Notes: generated by a model not told the origin, from the sequence alone. Positions 45,871 through 57,574 are shown, counted from the first letter of the stretch. The stretch is DNA of 64,000 nucleotides from Lonicera japonica (GCA_021464415.1 JAKCWG010000953.1:310001-374000), one strand, 5' to 3'. Numbers and translations are program-made.

Positions 45871-47378
45871 CTAAGGTTCGTTATGCTCGGTGGATTCGCT
45901 CATAAGTGTAATTCAACACTATACTATACTATCCAATACTTATAACATAAGTCGGTAACTAATAGCCAAGCGTTTATCGTTTCCTCTTTGTAGTTAGTTC
46001 ATTATGAATTCCATGCTTGGCCGACTAATAAGAACTTCCACTAAAACATCCATCTAAGACATTTGGCTATAGTGCTCTCTTATTAAGGTATTTTGCTAGT
46101 TATGATTGATGCTTTGATTGATGCTTCAATTATTAGTATTATGTGCGCTATGATCCGAATAACCACTCTTAAGAAATATACGCGCTCCTATGCCTGTATG
46201 CCACATCTAAGGATCAAGTTATTGCCACTTTACACGTTATTTCATTATGAATGGCCAAATAGTCCTCTATACGTCTTATGTTCCGTCTAATAGTGTCTTC
46301 ATACACTCTTACATCATTTACATCATAGCTGAGGCAATATAATTAACAATACAGAAAAGATATGATAGGACACAATAATAATGATAACATTAATAATAAC
46401 AACATAATCAACAATCTCACATCAGTCCTCGTATCATATCTCTAGCATAATACCTCAGTTTCACCCAATAGTCTAACCATGCCCAAAATAATGGATCCCG
46501 AAGGGTCCAAAGACCTTATCCATGTCTCTTCTAAGTGGGGAGGTGGCTCATGGACTTCGTTCTCCAAGTAAGTCATTCTGAAATAAAAAACACAAGATAT
46601 TTTCCGGGGGATGACACTTTGAATAGTTAACGAGGAGGACACCCATACAAGCCTCCATCGACTCCCGAAAGGAATTACACTAGGAGACACCCTAGTAGGG
46701 TGATGTCCATTAATAGCCTAACTACTTCCCAAGAAATTCACCGTTTGGGTAAGCAGTGGAACATGGGACTTGCTTCGCTAGCCAGGGAAACTCTTCGAGC
46801 CACACGGTAATGATCTGGTTCTCGGTCCATCAATTTATCCAGCCCATACGTGTGATCACAACAATAGGAATATGCCAATTCATTCCTCAACAATATATAT
46901 CATCAATCACATCATCCATCACACGTATGGCTATCAACATATATATGTATAATCATACAATTATCATCATTCATTTATCACCACCATAATCGTCGTTATC
47001 ACACTTATAATCTATAACTTTATTATCTTGTTGTAATTCATAATATACGGCCAATTAATGGATTATCAATACTATATTTCTCATCAAGTGTCATGTGAAA
47101 ACCAAAGATGTATAAGTCTTATTAAAGCTTTCGTGTCATTCTTACTAGTTAAGCATCAGCTTCCGCGTTTTTCGCCAAACTGGGATACTTATGGCACACT
47201 AGTTTTATATTTTTGTGGCTATCAGAACCTATGCCCTACTAAATCATGTTTCTTACATCACTAGTGTTAACAATAGTTTACATGAGGCGCTAGACTCTCA
47301 AGTCATTACATACGGTTTCGCTTTTATAGGTTTTTAGGCAAATCTCATAATTTATGATCCACACTTGTAACTAACTTC

Positions 47379-47725
47379 ATATTTATGTGTACTTATCATT
47401 CATAATTTACAATTAAATATTCTTTAAGCAAAAACCTTAAAATCCCCAATTTATAGTTCATATATATAGCTACAAGATGGGTTCATCACAAATCTTTAGG
47501 TATATAGGCTAAAACATGCATTTAGTTGTTGAATCATGCAATTAAGGCGATAACATATTTATGTGTACTTATCATTTACAATTCACAATTAAACATTCGC
47601 TAAGCAAAAACCTCAAAATCCCCAATTTATAATTCATATACATAGCTACAAGATGGGTTCATTACAAATCTTTAGGTATATAGGCTAAAACATGACTTTA
47701 GTTATTGAATCATGCAATTAAGGTC
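47379..47725. repeat. 176-bp tandem duplication inside LTR
   Basis: Two adjacent copies starting ATATTTATGTGTACTTATC at 47379 and about 47555, roughly 93-95% alike by eye. The copy boundary falls within the reverse-strand LTR only; other LTRs of this family have one copy. Confidence 0.85.
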
Positions 47726-48585
47726 ATCAATATCAATCATTAATTGAAGCTCTATCTAGCCCAAACCCCATGAGATGTAAGCAACATAGGGTTTCTGATA
47801 AAATTCCCAATTTTAAGTTCAAAACTTTAATGTAACAATCAATCATTTGAAAAGCAAGTTAAGTAATAGTGTTCCCACCTCAGAGAAGCAAGATCCTCGA
47901 GTTAATGATGCGTAGACACTGAATAACGAAGCCCTAGCTCGAGCTCAAGCAGCCATGGATGAGGAAGAAGGTTGAAGATGATGAATAGTGCCCATTTCCC
48001 CAAATCTTGTATGAGGATGAAAAACCCTTAAGAATCCCTAACGTTCTATCTCTAGAACTCTCTTGGTGTATATTAATAGTGCATGGTTCGAAAATGGGGA
48101 GAGGGGAAGATTTGGTTGTATAAAAATGGAATCAAAGCTCTAGAAAACTCGATTTTTGATCTCTCAGGAGGTCATCAGTCGACTGAGGATGCTATTTTTT
48201 TGGCAGTTTGGCTGTTTCGCGCTCAGTTTTGACCACTGAAAGTAAGAACTGGGTCTCGGCCAAACACATGAAAGTTTTAGATAATTAAATTATCTTTCTA
48301 GTGGCCCAAACTGGGACTCATTTAGAGTTTGGATGAAGAAGTTATGGATTTTTTGAAGAAAGGAACGTCGGTTTGCCGGTAAAGTGAAAATAGGCGATTT
48401 AGGAACTAATTCTCATTCAGACTTGTGGCCATGCAAGGGGGTTATATAACATTAATACAACATATGAGAAGTCTCCAAACTACACCGACCCTTACGTTAC
48501 AGAATTTTACTATCCGAAACTCGAATTAACCTTAATAGCAAGTAAGAATCGTGATTAGCGTGAGATGATGAAGCGGGCTATTACA

Positions 48586-49265
48586 GGAAAATTCTCAAGA
48601 AACTTGGCAAAGTAAGAAGGAACAAAGTGGGTAAAAGAAAAAATTGAAAGACTAGAAAAGAGGATAAATCCCACAATGCCAAAAGAAAATGATATAGAAA
48701 AATAAAAAAGGTAAAAGATGGCAGCGAGAGCCACATCAAGAGTGACAAATAGGCCAAAAGACACAGGGTTACGTCTTAGGTGAGGAAGGCTGCTGACCAT
48801 CCAAAAGAGAATAAATAAGTTGTATTAAAAAGTTTTCATATAATCAAGGAGGAATAAGGGCATCGAAAAACAGAAAACGGTGCAGGCACAAAAATTCTCC
48901 TCTCATGAAGTCGGGAAACTATAAGAAGAATTATGTCCTTGTGCACGAGAAAAATGACATGAAAATAAAGCAAGAGAGAAAGTCCAAAATTTATGCACGG
49001 AGTTCGAGAATCAAGAGAACGTAACTCGATCCTCTTTCACGAAGAAAAAAGCCAGCCAAAAATCCTTGCTTTTTTAAAAAGAGATCACACTAAAACTTTT
49101 TATCTCTATCTTTCACTATGTCTTCTCAAATACTCTCACATCCCCAACATATTATCAACTCTCATCACCTCAACGTATCATTAATCGTCACATCTTAGAC
49201 TTACATCCTAGCTAGTAGGATTCTCATTTTTCGAGTAGACTATCAATCATCATCTCCCCAGCAGA
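48586..49265. other. Purine-rich non-coding region, probably retrotransposon internal
   Basis: A strongly A/G-rich stretch with no credible frame. It lies upstream of the 56-bp tandem array and the Tat/Ogre-like LTR, so it may be untranslated internal sequence of that element. This is inference from position only. Confidence 0.4.
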
Positions 49266-49269
49266 TCAC

Positions 49270-49640
49270 TAATAGAACCGTCACTGCCTATAGGAGTACA
49301 TTAGCTTAACAATGCCAAATCGTTCAGAAAACTATCCCTTCCAATTAAAGTACATAAGTTCAATACCGAATAGAATTGTCAACTGAACCGTCCTTGTCAA
49401 TGGGAGTATATCAGCTTAACAATGATGAATCATTGACAGAACTGTCCCAGCCTGTGGGGGTACATTAGTTCAACACCAAATTATATTTGTTAATAGATCC
49501 GTCCTTGCCAATGCGAGTACATCAACATTAACAATTTCCAAATTGTTGACAGAACCGTCATTGCCAATGGGAGTACATCAGTTCAACACCCAATTAGTCC
49601 TTTTGAACCATCTTGCTAATAGAACCGTCCTCGTCACGAG
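49270..49640 (+). repeat. Degenerate ~56-bp tandem array
   Basis: Seven units marked by GAACCGTCCTTGCCAATGGG-like words at about 49275, 49328, 49385, 49439, 49496, 49552 and 49622 (spacing 53-57, last 70). Each is followed by AGTACATCAG and TTCAACACC. It sits some 470 bp before an LTR on the same strand. Tandem arrays just upstream of the 3' LTR are known in plant Tat/Ogre elements, which supports that assignment. Confidence 0.85.
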
Positions 49641-50110
49641 GAATACAACATCTTAGCAGAGAAGAACCATTACAGCAAAGCACAAGTTCAACCGGTGGAA
49701 ATATCCCGAAAAGTCCTAGAGTCACAAATCCATCGCCAGCAGAGATAACATCACAGCACGGCATCATTTGCATAGCATTGCTTTCAAAATATCATAAATG
49801 ATTCATGTGAAATTCACAAAATGATGCGTTCTCATTATCGTCCTAGTTTCTTTGATCCACAAAGAACTTGGGCTGAGAGGGTCTGTGAACACCTCATTTT
49901 GCGACCTTTGCAAGAATCTGATTTCCTCAAAAATGAGCACGCATGCTTGCACAAGAATTTTTACATGCATATATACTCTACACATGTGATACAGGTTGAA
50001 GAAAGAAGCAAAATGGACTCCCAGACAATAAGTTACAAAGATAACCGGAAGCTGCCAGAAATCGAAAACCGTCAATCTTGTGAAATCTTTGAATGGAAGC
50101 CTTCCTGAAT
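49641..50110 (+). other. Region before the Tat/Ogre-like LTR; no convincing gene
   Basis: A 95-codon frame at 49821-50108 has no recognisable domain and is probably chance or a remnant of retrotransposon 3' sequence. No polypurine tract is unambiguous before the LTR. Confidence 0.4.
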
Positions 50111-51541
50111 TATGATCACCCTTAAAATTTTAGAGTTATTAAAAATGTCTATAGTAGTAACTTATTCAAAAATTAGCTCGATCTGATGGTAGAATCTCCG
50201 GGAATTAATCAAACTGGTAGTTCACTTCGGTTAACTAAACAGAGCCATTCCCGAAGTAAAAATGAGCTAAAATTTGTTCATTAGATATTTCTTATTATGA
50301 GGAACAATATACTAAAAAATTAGATCAATCTGATGCTCCGTTTGGCCGATACAACAAAAATTGGGACGAGATGAATAATGATATCGTGGACAACACTATT
50401 TAACATGTTGTCCACACGACAACATAAGATCCTATCTCGTGGACAACACTATTCACAGTTTTTTCCACACGACAACATGTCTAGTTGTCTTGTGGACAAC
50501 TTCCAACAGTCCCTTTTGGATATAAATAGATCTGCACTGACCCATTTTGAAGTATCAGACAGCTCTGGAACTTCAGGAATAGTGCCATATAGTATTATTC
50601 CTTTGTTTTCAAGGCTCCCAGGTATTTTTTTTAACTCATTCTGGCTTTATTTATTTATTTTTCATTATTTTCGTTAGTTACAATTGATCAATCGCATGAT
50701 TAAATTGTTGTTATCTCAAAATTAGCAAAGATTCCATATTTTAAACATGTTTTCAAAACCAAAGGCGTGGAACGAGCAATAACCATTTCAAAACATGTTT
50801 TTATCTATTAAATTCGCAAAAATCCTAGTTTTAATCAGTCTCATTTCACGAAGGAACCGTTAAGCATTTGTATCCGTTTAACTTATATATCACGGTATCT
50901 ATGTAAATATCCAATATAAGAGTAACAAAATTGTCAATGGTGGCATAAATCACTAAACTGTAATACACTATTGACGAATGAATCTTCAGGACTATTGGAT
51001 ATTCGATTCCAAATATAATTAGCTTGTGAAAAGCCTTGAGCTTTATTAAAAACACTTTTTTTTTCAATCTATCATTATGAAAACCCACTCTTCAAATCAC
51101 TTGCACAGATTTCTATAATCAAATGGGCGAATTACGAAGCACGTGTTTTCTTTCCCTACCTAAAATCCCATTTTTCTAAAACTATAGATTGATACACAAT
51201 AATATCAATTAGTATGCAAATATTTTATTATAAATACGCACATATACTACGCAGAGACCTAAAAGGCAAATTGGGTGCCTAACACCTTCCCGATTCGTAA
51301 CTTAATTCCCAAACCTTCAAATCAACTGGTTTCGCATTAATTGTGTTTAAGAGGTCGTTTAATCTATAAATGTTCTTCATTCACACTAACTTTTGTTTGT
51401 TTGATAAAATAAACTAGCGAATCTGATTTCCTTTACAAACTATTACATTTTCTCCTAATCAAAATGAACCATTTTCCAAATAAAAGGGAAATCAAAAGAA
51501 TCGCCGCCCATGAGGGCCAGCATCGAAAATGCGGGTTGTCA
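50111..51541 (+). mobile_element. LTR of a Tat/Ogre-like element
   Basis: The end is set at GTTGTCA (51541) by comparison with the reversed copy at 25495. Its last 600 bp match that copy, including a GTGCCTAACACCTTCCCG block and AACTAGCGAATCTG, typical of plant Tat/Ogre LTRs. A TATA box GATATAAATA is at 50519-50528, preceded by a repeated GTGGACAAC / GTTGTCCAC motif. The start is uncertain; TGATCACCC at about 50114 is one candidate. Confidence 0.6.
50386..50528 (+). promoter_or_regulatory. LTR promoter: GTGGACAAC inverted-motif array and TATA box
   Basis: GTGGACAAC occurs at 50386-50394, about 50439-50446 and 50492-50500. The complement GTTGTCCAC is at about 50408-50416, and partial copies (CCACACGACAACAT) follow at 50412 and 50465. 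The cluster ends about 20 bp before GATATAAATA. Confidence 0.6.
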
Positions 51542-51959
51542 TGCATGGTGCTTCAAACTATTATTGTAATTGTCCTCTTAGCATTGTAGTTCATTTAGAA
51601 AGTGTGCGCTCATTGGTTTCTTTGACAATTGAGAGAATTCATTATAATAACTGAGATGTCTTGGTCCGGTGTACCACTACGGTTAGAGAATAATCCCAAA
51701 ACCGGTCACCGAGTTATGCCAAAACGATTTATTCCATACTCTTAAGCGCATTTCTTATAGGTCTTTTAATAATCAGTGGATCAAACATTATCAACTTGTA
51801 CATTTTGCTGCTTGCGGGTATTTGAAACTTATGGAATTTGGAATGTCGTAAGGCTCATAACCGGATTTAGTAACAACCTATCCAATTATCCTATGGTGGT
51901 GGGTAGTCCTCATTTCCTATTTAGAATTTCGAGGACGAAATTTATTAGGGATGGGAGGT
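51542..51959 (+). other. 3' internal end of a Ty3/gypsy element with polypurine tract
   Basis: The sequence TTTCGAGGACGAAAT at 51927-51941 followed by TAGGGATGGGAGGT at 51946-51959 is the typical end of a plant chromovirus internal region and its polypurine tract, directly before an LTR start. Upstream frames are broken. The rest of the element is missing, cut off by the LTR on the left. Confidence 0.65.
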
Positions 51960-52204
51960 TATAACACCTCGTGTTTAGTTTACCCATTAATTTTCCTTCA
52001 TAAACTTGATTTATCTAATAACCTCGTTTTGACTAGTAAGACCATGTTTTAATAGATTATTTACATCTGCCCGAATGATTGTTTTGTTATTCAGGTGATC
52101 CTTAAAAATAAAAAGAGATTTTTTAAAAAAAATAATAACAAACTCTTATAAACAAGAAAAAGAACAAAAAAGAATAAGTAAAAAAGAAAAAAGAAAAAAA
52201 ATGA

Positions 52205-53487
52205 GGGTTAATTACAAAGAAAACCCCGAAGTTTGGGGGTATTTGCAATCTTGACTCCGAAATTTGAAACTTTGCAATCGTGCCTCCAAAGTAATTTTTC
52301 ACTGCAATTTGGACCCTCCGTCTAATTCCCCGGTTAAAGTTAACGGAACGCTGACGTGGCAACCAAACTTCAGGGTTTTTTTCCTTTTTTTTTTTCCTGA
52401 AACTTCTCATTTTCTCCTAAAATGTTCTATTAAAATGAGAAAATATGTAGGCAATGAAAACTCATCAAAAAGGCAAAAAAAAAAGTACCTAAAATTTTTA
52501 TTGCTTAGCAAAAATAATGTAAAAAAAACACTACTAATTTTCTAACTAAAAAGGCAAAATAATTTTTTTTTACTAAATCTACATGCTTCTAACTAACACA
52601 ATCACTTAAAAAAAAATTAAGTGTTATTTAAAGAGGGTTCAAATTTGTAGCTTCCTTGTATGTGTTTATTTATTGTGTTATTAGGTTTTAAAATTCAAAT
52701 TGCAAAAAATATTTATATTACTCATATTACATATAAAAATATTGGATTTTGTGGTGTGCTTATAAACGATTTTGTCGCAAATTTTTTTTTTGCTCCCACG
52801 TCGACATTAAGAGTTATTTTTAAAAAAATAAATAAACATAATAATACATTTTATGGTGAGAACATCCATTTCTATTATTTTACAATAATTGCATTCACAT
52901 ATTTGTTTGCTTCTAAGGATTTTTCTATTAAATTTTACCTAAAATGGTAAATATCAAAATTTCTCTTAAATATTTAGTCATTTAAAATTAAACCAATTTT
53001 CTTATTGTAATTGATATCAATATTATACATCAGACCATACATATAGTCATTTTATTTTATTTTTAGGGGGGACCTATGGCCGAGGTGGGTGGAGAGATAA
53101 CATCTACAACTTTGACATCTTCATAACTGAATGCTAGTACGCCAATAAGAATTTTCAAAATTTTCTAGTTACCATGTTTTTTTGCTTTTTAGGTACTTTT
53201 TTTTTCTTGGATTTTTGATGTGTTTTCACTGCCCACATATTTTCTCATTTTAATAGAGCATTTTAGTAGAAAATGAGAAGTTTCAGAAAAAAAAACACAA
53301 AAAAACACAAAAAAAACCCTGAAGTTTGGTTCCCACGTCAGCTTCCCGTTAACTTTAACCGGGGAGTTAGACGGAGGGTCTAAATTGCAGTGAAAAATTA
53401 CTTTGGAGGCACGATTGCAAAGTTTCAAATTTCGGAGTCAAGATTGCAAATACCCCCAAACTTCGGGGTTTTCTTTGTAATTAACCC
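52205..53487. mobile_element. Mutator-like element, non-autonomous (1,283 bp), TSD AAAAAATGA
   Basis: Two long inverted terminal repeats, about 290 bp each (52205-52494 and about 53190-53487), begin GGGTTAATTACAAAGAAAAC and are over 90% alike by eye. A perfect 9-bp duplication AAAAAATGA lies at 52196-52204 and 53488-53496. The 9-bp duplication and long terminal repeats define the Mutator superfamily. The 690-bp interior is AT-rich; a 96-codon frame at 52660-52950 has no domain and no transposase is present. Confidence 0.95.
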
Positions 53488-53910
53488 AAAAAATGATGAA
53501 GTAAACGTTGGAAAAGTCAATAACACACATATGTAGCCATACACTTGAATTAAAGCACACATTAGCCATAAATAAGGAGGTGGGGCCTGCGGAACCTCTC
53601 TTGCATTTTTTTTTTATTTTTAATTTACATGTTGCATGCTAGTGCCGCACGCCGATGACGCATGGTCCAGAGGGTGTGGTAGGCTTATAAATTTCTCTAT
53701 AAATAGGAGCTTAGGAGGTCATTTTTTATGGGAGTTTAACTAGAGGCTCTTAAGGGTGTTTAGGGGTGATTGTTAGGGGTCTTTAGGGTGTGTTTTAGAG
53801 TAGTTTTATTTTAGTGAGAGAAATATATTTTAGAGAGAGAAAGTAGCTTCTAGAGATAGAAAGCTTGGAAAGGAAGAAAGCTTAGAGAAGAAGGAAGAGT
53901 TATTCTACAC

Positions 53911-54018
53911 GAAGGTAAAGGGCTTTTATTTTCTTTTTAAGCATTAAAGATACGCGTCTATACAAGAAGGTATGGGCTTTTATTTTCTTTTTAAGCATTA
54001 AAGATACACGTATATAAC
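53911..54018 (+). repeat. 54-bp tandem duplication in LTR leader
   Basis: Two copies of GAAGGTAAAGGGCTTTTATT-type sequence ending GCATTAAAGATACACGT, starting at 53911 and 53965. It lies about 210 bp downstream of the LTR TATA box. Confidence 0.85.
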
Positions 54019-54633
54019 TTTTCTAAATTTAATTTATTCATTCAAATACAAGTTTTAAAGATAGTTAAATACAAGTTTTAATTAGGAAAGTTAAATCATT
54101 TGTAAAGAAGTCTACAAGTTTTCAAAACTAGAATTTTCTAAGTTTTATAAGAAAATTAAAATTTGTTTTGACACATTTTCAAAACAAAACCCCTACAAAA
54201 ACAATTTTAAAAAATGTGGAATTACGAGACTCTGATTTCATTCTACGAATGAATAGGTAAGCACTTATAAGCTCGAGTTTGATTTTATAAATAATATTTA
54301 AAATTGAATTTATCTGAAAGGAAAATTTTGAAAACATTCAAACTACTTGTAAGATATCTAAATAGGAATTAAATACATGATCCATTAAAAGACTGGAAGG
54401 GTGGATTGGGTGCCTAACACTTTCTCAATTCGTAACATAGTTCCCAAACCTTAGCAAAGAAGTTATTAAGTAATCTCTGGTTTCATTGTGTAAAAGATAG
54501 TCCATTTTCGGTTTATCTTTTATACAATCTTTTGTTTGTTTTTTTGCAAAACAAACTAGCGACTCTAAAAACACATTTTTTCAAAATGATTTCAAAACAA
54601 GATAATCGAGAGGTCGAAAAAATGGATTCTCAC

Positions 54634-55414
54634 ACCTTGAAAAGGGGATGAAAAATGAATCAAATCAAAACCCGATTGGTAAAAGTTTCTAATGCACTGT
54701 TCCTATTTTGGGTATAACTTTTCACTCGGAACTACGATTGATGCACCATTTTTTCCTAATTAAATATAACTCAAAGCTTTATAGCTTTTGTGTTTGGAGG
54801 TTTTTCCAAATTCCCAATAGATTGGTGTCATAAATTTGTCGAAAATAATGGTCCACCAAAATATATTTTGCTGCATTTTATGATGCAAGCATATTTTAGT
54901 TAATTTGCTTACTTTGCACTTAGTTATGACTTACGAGAAGTGTGGATTAAGTCTCGATCACAAAATGAAAGTTGTAGAATGGATCAAAATCTAACTAGTG
55001 GGTTATCATATAAGGAAGGTACAACCTTTTAAAGTTTGGGAAAAACTCATGTTGCCGATAAAATCAATTTTCATCGTTGGCCTACTAAGTTTAACTCTGG
55101 CTTTTCGAAGTGTGTTTCAACCATACACTTATATATAATATCACTAACGTGACATGTAAGAAGTGTTGAATGCATATAAAGATACTCAGAATAAAAAATG
55201 GTTACCCGAAGCAAGTTTAGTGATAGAAATGCGACTAATGAGCGATTAAACGTCCATAACTCATTCGGACAATCCAAATTGTGTTGCCACTATACACACA
55301 TGCAAATTATAAATAATGGGACCTATAGAAGCTATCCGTATTATAAAAGGATATTCATAATTGAATTTGACCACTCAAACCACGAAGGAGAATAAATCAC
55401 GCTTACGAACAATT
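54634..55414. other. Degenerate LTR-derived sequence
   Basis: Short stretches echo the U3 region of the Gypsy LTRs in both orientations (54718-54800 forward, 54960-55060 reverse). No clear ends. No coding signal. Confidence 0.4.
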
Positions 55415-55796
55415 TAGGGCTGGCAATATTTAACATGACATGCGAACCCGACACGAATTTAGCGAGTGTGGGTTAAGCCTAAATGGATTTTGGTTAATTT
55501 TGGGTCAGACCCACTTAACCCGCAAAATAGACGGGTCATGTTATGGTTAACCCGCTAACTCGAAATTGACCTGCAATTAACACGATTATATTTTTTTTAT
55601 TTTTTGTAGCTATATATAAATTTTTTATTTTGCCATCTTGCTTAGACAATTATATTCTTATTTTGAGTAATGGTAGTAGATGAGTAGTGGAAATTAACAA
55701 GATTATGTTTTTACTCCGTAATGGAATGCTATTTATTTTGACTATAAATTATTATTATCATATTCTTTTGATTAAATATTGAATTTTAGTATTGGG

Positions 55797-57574
55797 TGTT
55801 GACCTTGAAGGTCTTAATCTTATTTTGATAATAACAATAAATCAATCATGTGTAATTTAACATGTTCTTGATATAAGATTATAGATTTCTTATTTGGAAA
55901 ATCAAGAATAGCATGATTGCTCAAAGGAAGCTTGACAAGGATCATTCAATCAATATCCGATCAAGTCAACGAAGCATTCGACTAAAACCGATCTATCCGA
56001 ATCAAGATCATTCTTCTACAAGCGTTGGAAAAGACAAGAAGATCATTCTCATCACTCACAAGCTAGCAATGCAAATCCATGGAACACAAAGATCAAGAAC
56101 CATATGCCAAAGCTTCAAGGGAAAAGCTTCAAGAGAAGAATCAATTTGAAGAAACAAATCGAAGCATTCGAAGACTCGCCTATTCGGTAATTGAGTGTTT
56201 GCTTAGGATTAATGTAAAGTTTCTTAATTGATTGATTATATAGCTCAAACATAAACTTGCATCATTCTTAGATTGATCAAAATCAGTTTGAATCAAAATC
56301 TCTTTGAAAACACCATTCTTGTAAAAACCGATTTTCAAATAATTTCATATTAAATTGATTTGAGCATATTTTGAGCTCTCATGAAAATAGGTGTCTTAGG
56401 ATAATATATTTAACCTATCCCAAGCATCAAAATTGATTTTGGAACTTAATTGCAAAAATGTTTATTTTTGCCTTTCTAGACTCGCTCCGTTTTTGCGCAG
56501 TTTTGATCTAATGGTCCCGGACTCCGATCATTATGAAATTTGGACAGTAGTTAGATAACACATTATAGTACTTATATCCAAAATATCATCAAGATCCAAC
56601 GGCTGGATAATGAGATATGATCAAAACAAATCGTAAAATTTGCTGTCTGCAGCAATCCATCACCAGTGCCATGTAGCCGACTCCATGAACATGCTGGAGT
56701 CGACTCCCTCATGGAGCCGACTCTATGGAGACTTAGGGAGTCGACTCCCTTTCCAAAAATAGCCGTTGGAACTTTTTCAAAAGTGCATTTTTGCCCCATT
56801 AATTTATTTCTCCACCACAAACGGCTATATCACTTTTGGGACTATAAATATGACTTCCAAAACTCATTCTAAAGACCTTGAATCATTCATATACTCTATT
56901 CTTCATCTGTCTTCATTATTCAAAGATTCAAGAAATTGTTTTTGATCAATCATTAATCTTTTGAGCTATATCATCTTGATCAAATAGGATAACTCTAGTG
57001 TGAGCATCAAATTGTATTCGTTACACACTTGAGAGAGTTATTGTAAATTGGTGTGAATCACCAAACAATTATATTTCATTGTGAGAGGTAAATCTCATAG
57101 GAAAAACAAGAAGGTAAATTCTTGTTTAGTTTTTGTGAATGGTAAATTTCACAAGGTTAGCAAGAGGGTATCTTGTGAGAGTATTGTGGTGTAGCAATAC
57201 TTGTAGAGTGTGTGAGACAACACTTGTAGAGGTTTGATCTTCACCCGGAAGGAGATTAATTTTAGTGGAATTTCTCGGGGAACTAACCGAGCGCGGACTA
57301 TGGTTTGGTAAACCAAAACCGTGTGGACAAAAAGCCTTGGACTTCAAATCGGTTCAATCTTTCTTACTTAATCTCTTTATTTACTTGCTATATTATTGTT
57401 TGTTTGAGATTGCTTAATTATTTGCTCTTGTGCTTGATTGTTCATTTGTTTACATTCCTTGATAAATTTGTTTAGTAAATTGTTTTTCTTAAACATTTTC
57501 GAAAAGTTTTTAAATTCCGCATTAAGTTTTAAAAACCCTATTCACCCCCCTCTAGGGTTGAAATCCGACCAACA
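55797..57574 (+). mobile_element. Copia-type solo LTR (1,778 bp), TSD TTGGG
   Basis: Begins TGTTGACCTTGAAGG and ends GACCAACA after TTCACCCCCCTCTAGGG, with exact duplications TTGGG at 55792-55796 and 57575-57579. It is the most complete of the three Copia LTRs and serves as reference for those at 25805 and 37088. GTCGAC dyads at 56695-56750 include a perfect 16-bp palindrome AGGGAGTCGACTCCCT. A TATA box (CTATAAATA) lies at 56842-56850. Confidence 0.93.
56735..56850 (+). promoter_or_regulatory. Copia LTR promoter: GTCGAC palindrome and TATA box
   Basis: AGGGAGTCGACTCCCT at 56735-56750 is a perfect dyad. Two further partly matching copies lie just upstream (around 56680 and 56700). CTATAAATA follows at 56842-56850. 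Confidence 0.65.

Larger units (their letters stand above)
36957..48585 (-). mobile_element. Ty3/gypsy-type LTR, reverse strand, heavily interrupted by nested LTRs
   Basis: The left end aligns base for base with the start of the reverse-strand LTR at 10450 (16 or more of the first 26 bases). The right end is GGGCTATTACA at 48575-48585. Its pieces are 36957-37087, 42257-42924 and 45871-48585, about 3.5 kb in all, the same size as the LTR at 10450. A primer-site-like sequence on its left suggests a 5' LTR. A 12-bp dyad TCAGTCGACTGA lies at 48175-48186. A 176-bp tandem duplication occurs at 47379-47725. Confidence 0.8.
51960..54633 (+). mobile_element. Ty3/gypsy LTR (3' LTR), interrupted by a Mutator-like element
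   Basis: Starts TATAACACC (TGTAACACC with one change) immediately after a polypurine tract and ends ATTCTCACA. Pieces are 51960-52204 and 53488-54633, about 1.4 kb. TATA box TATAAATAG at 53698-53706, followed by a leader with repeated AGAGAGAAA words. The end region (GTGCCTAACACTTTCTC, ACAAACTAGCGACTCT) resembles the LTRs at 25495 and 50111. No target duplication could be assigned. Confidence 0.7.

Noticed and set aside
36526..48590. GGAAA at 36526-36530 and 48586-48590 as a target duplication of the outer reverse LTR
   Set aside because: The left copy is not next to an LTR end; a 5-bp match in purine-rich sequence can be chance.
49270..49640. CRISPR-like array
   Set aside because: Units are contiguous and degenerate, without constant repeats and unique spacers, and the context is a plant retrotransposon.
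49821..50108. 95-codon frame as a host gene
   Set aside because: No domain or motif, and it lies in the 3' region of a retrotransposon just before an LTR.
52660..52950. 96-codon frame inside the Mutator-like element as a transposase or captured gene
   Set aside because: AT-driven composition (Phe, Ile, Lys, Asn), no DDE or zinc-finger motif, no homologous host exon structure visible.
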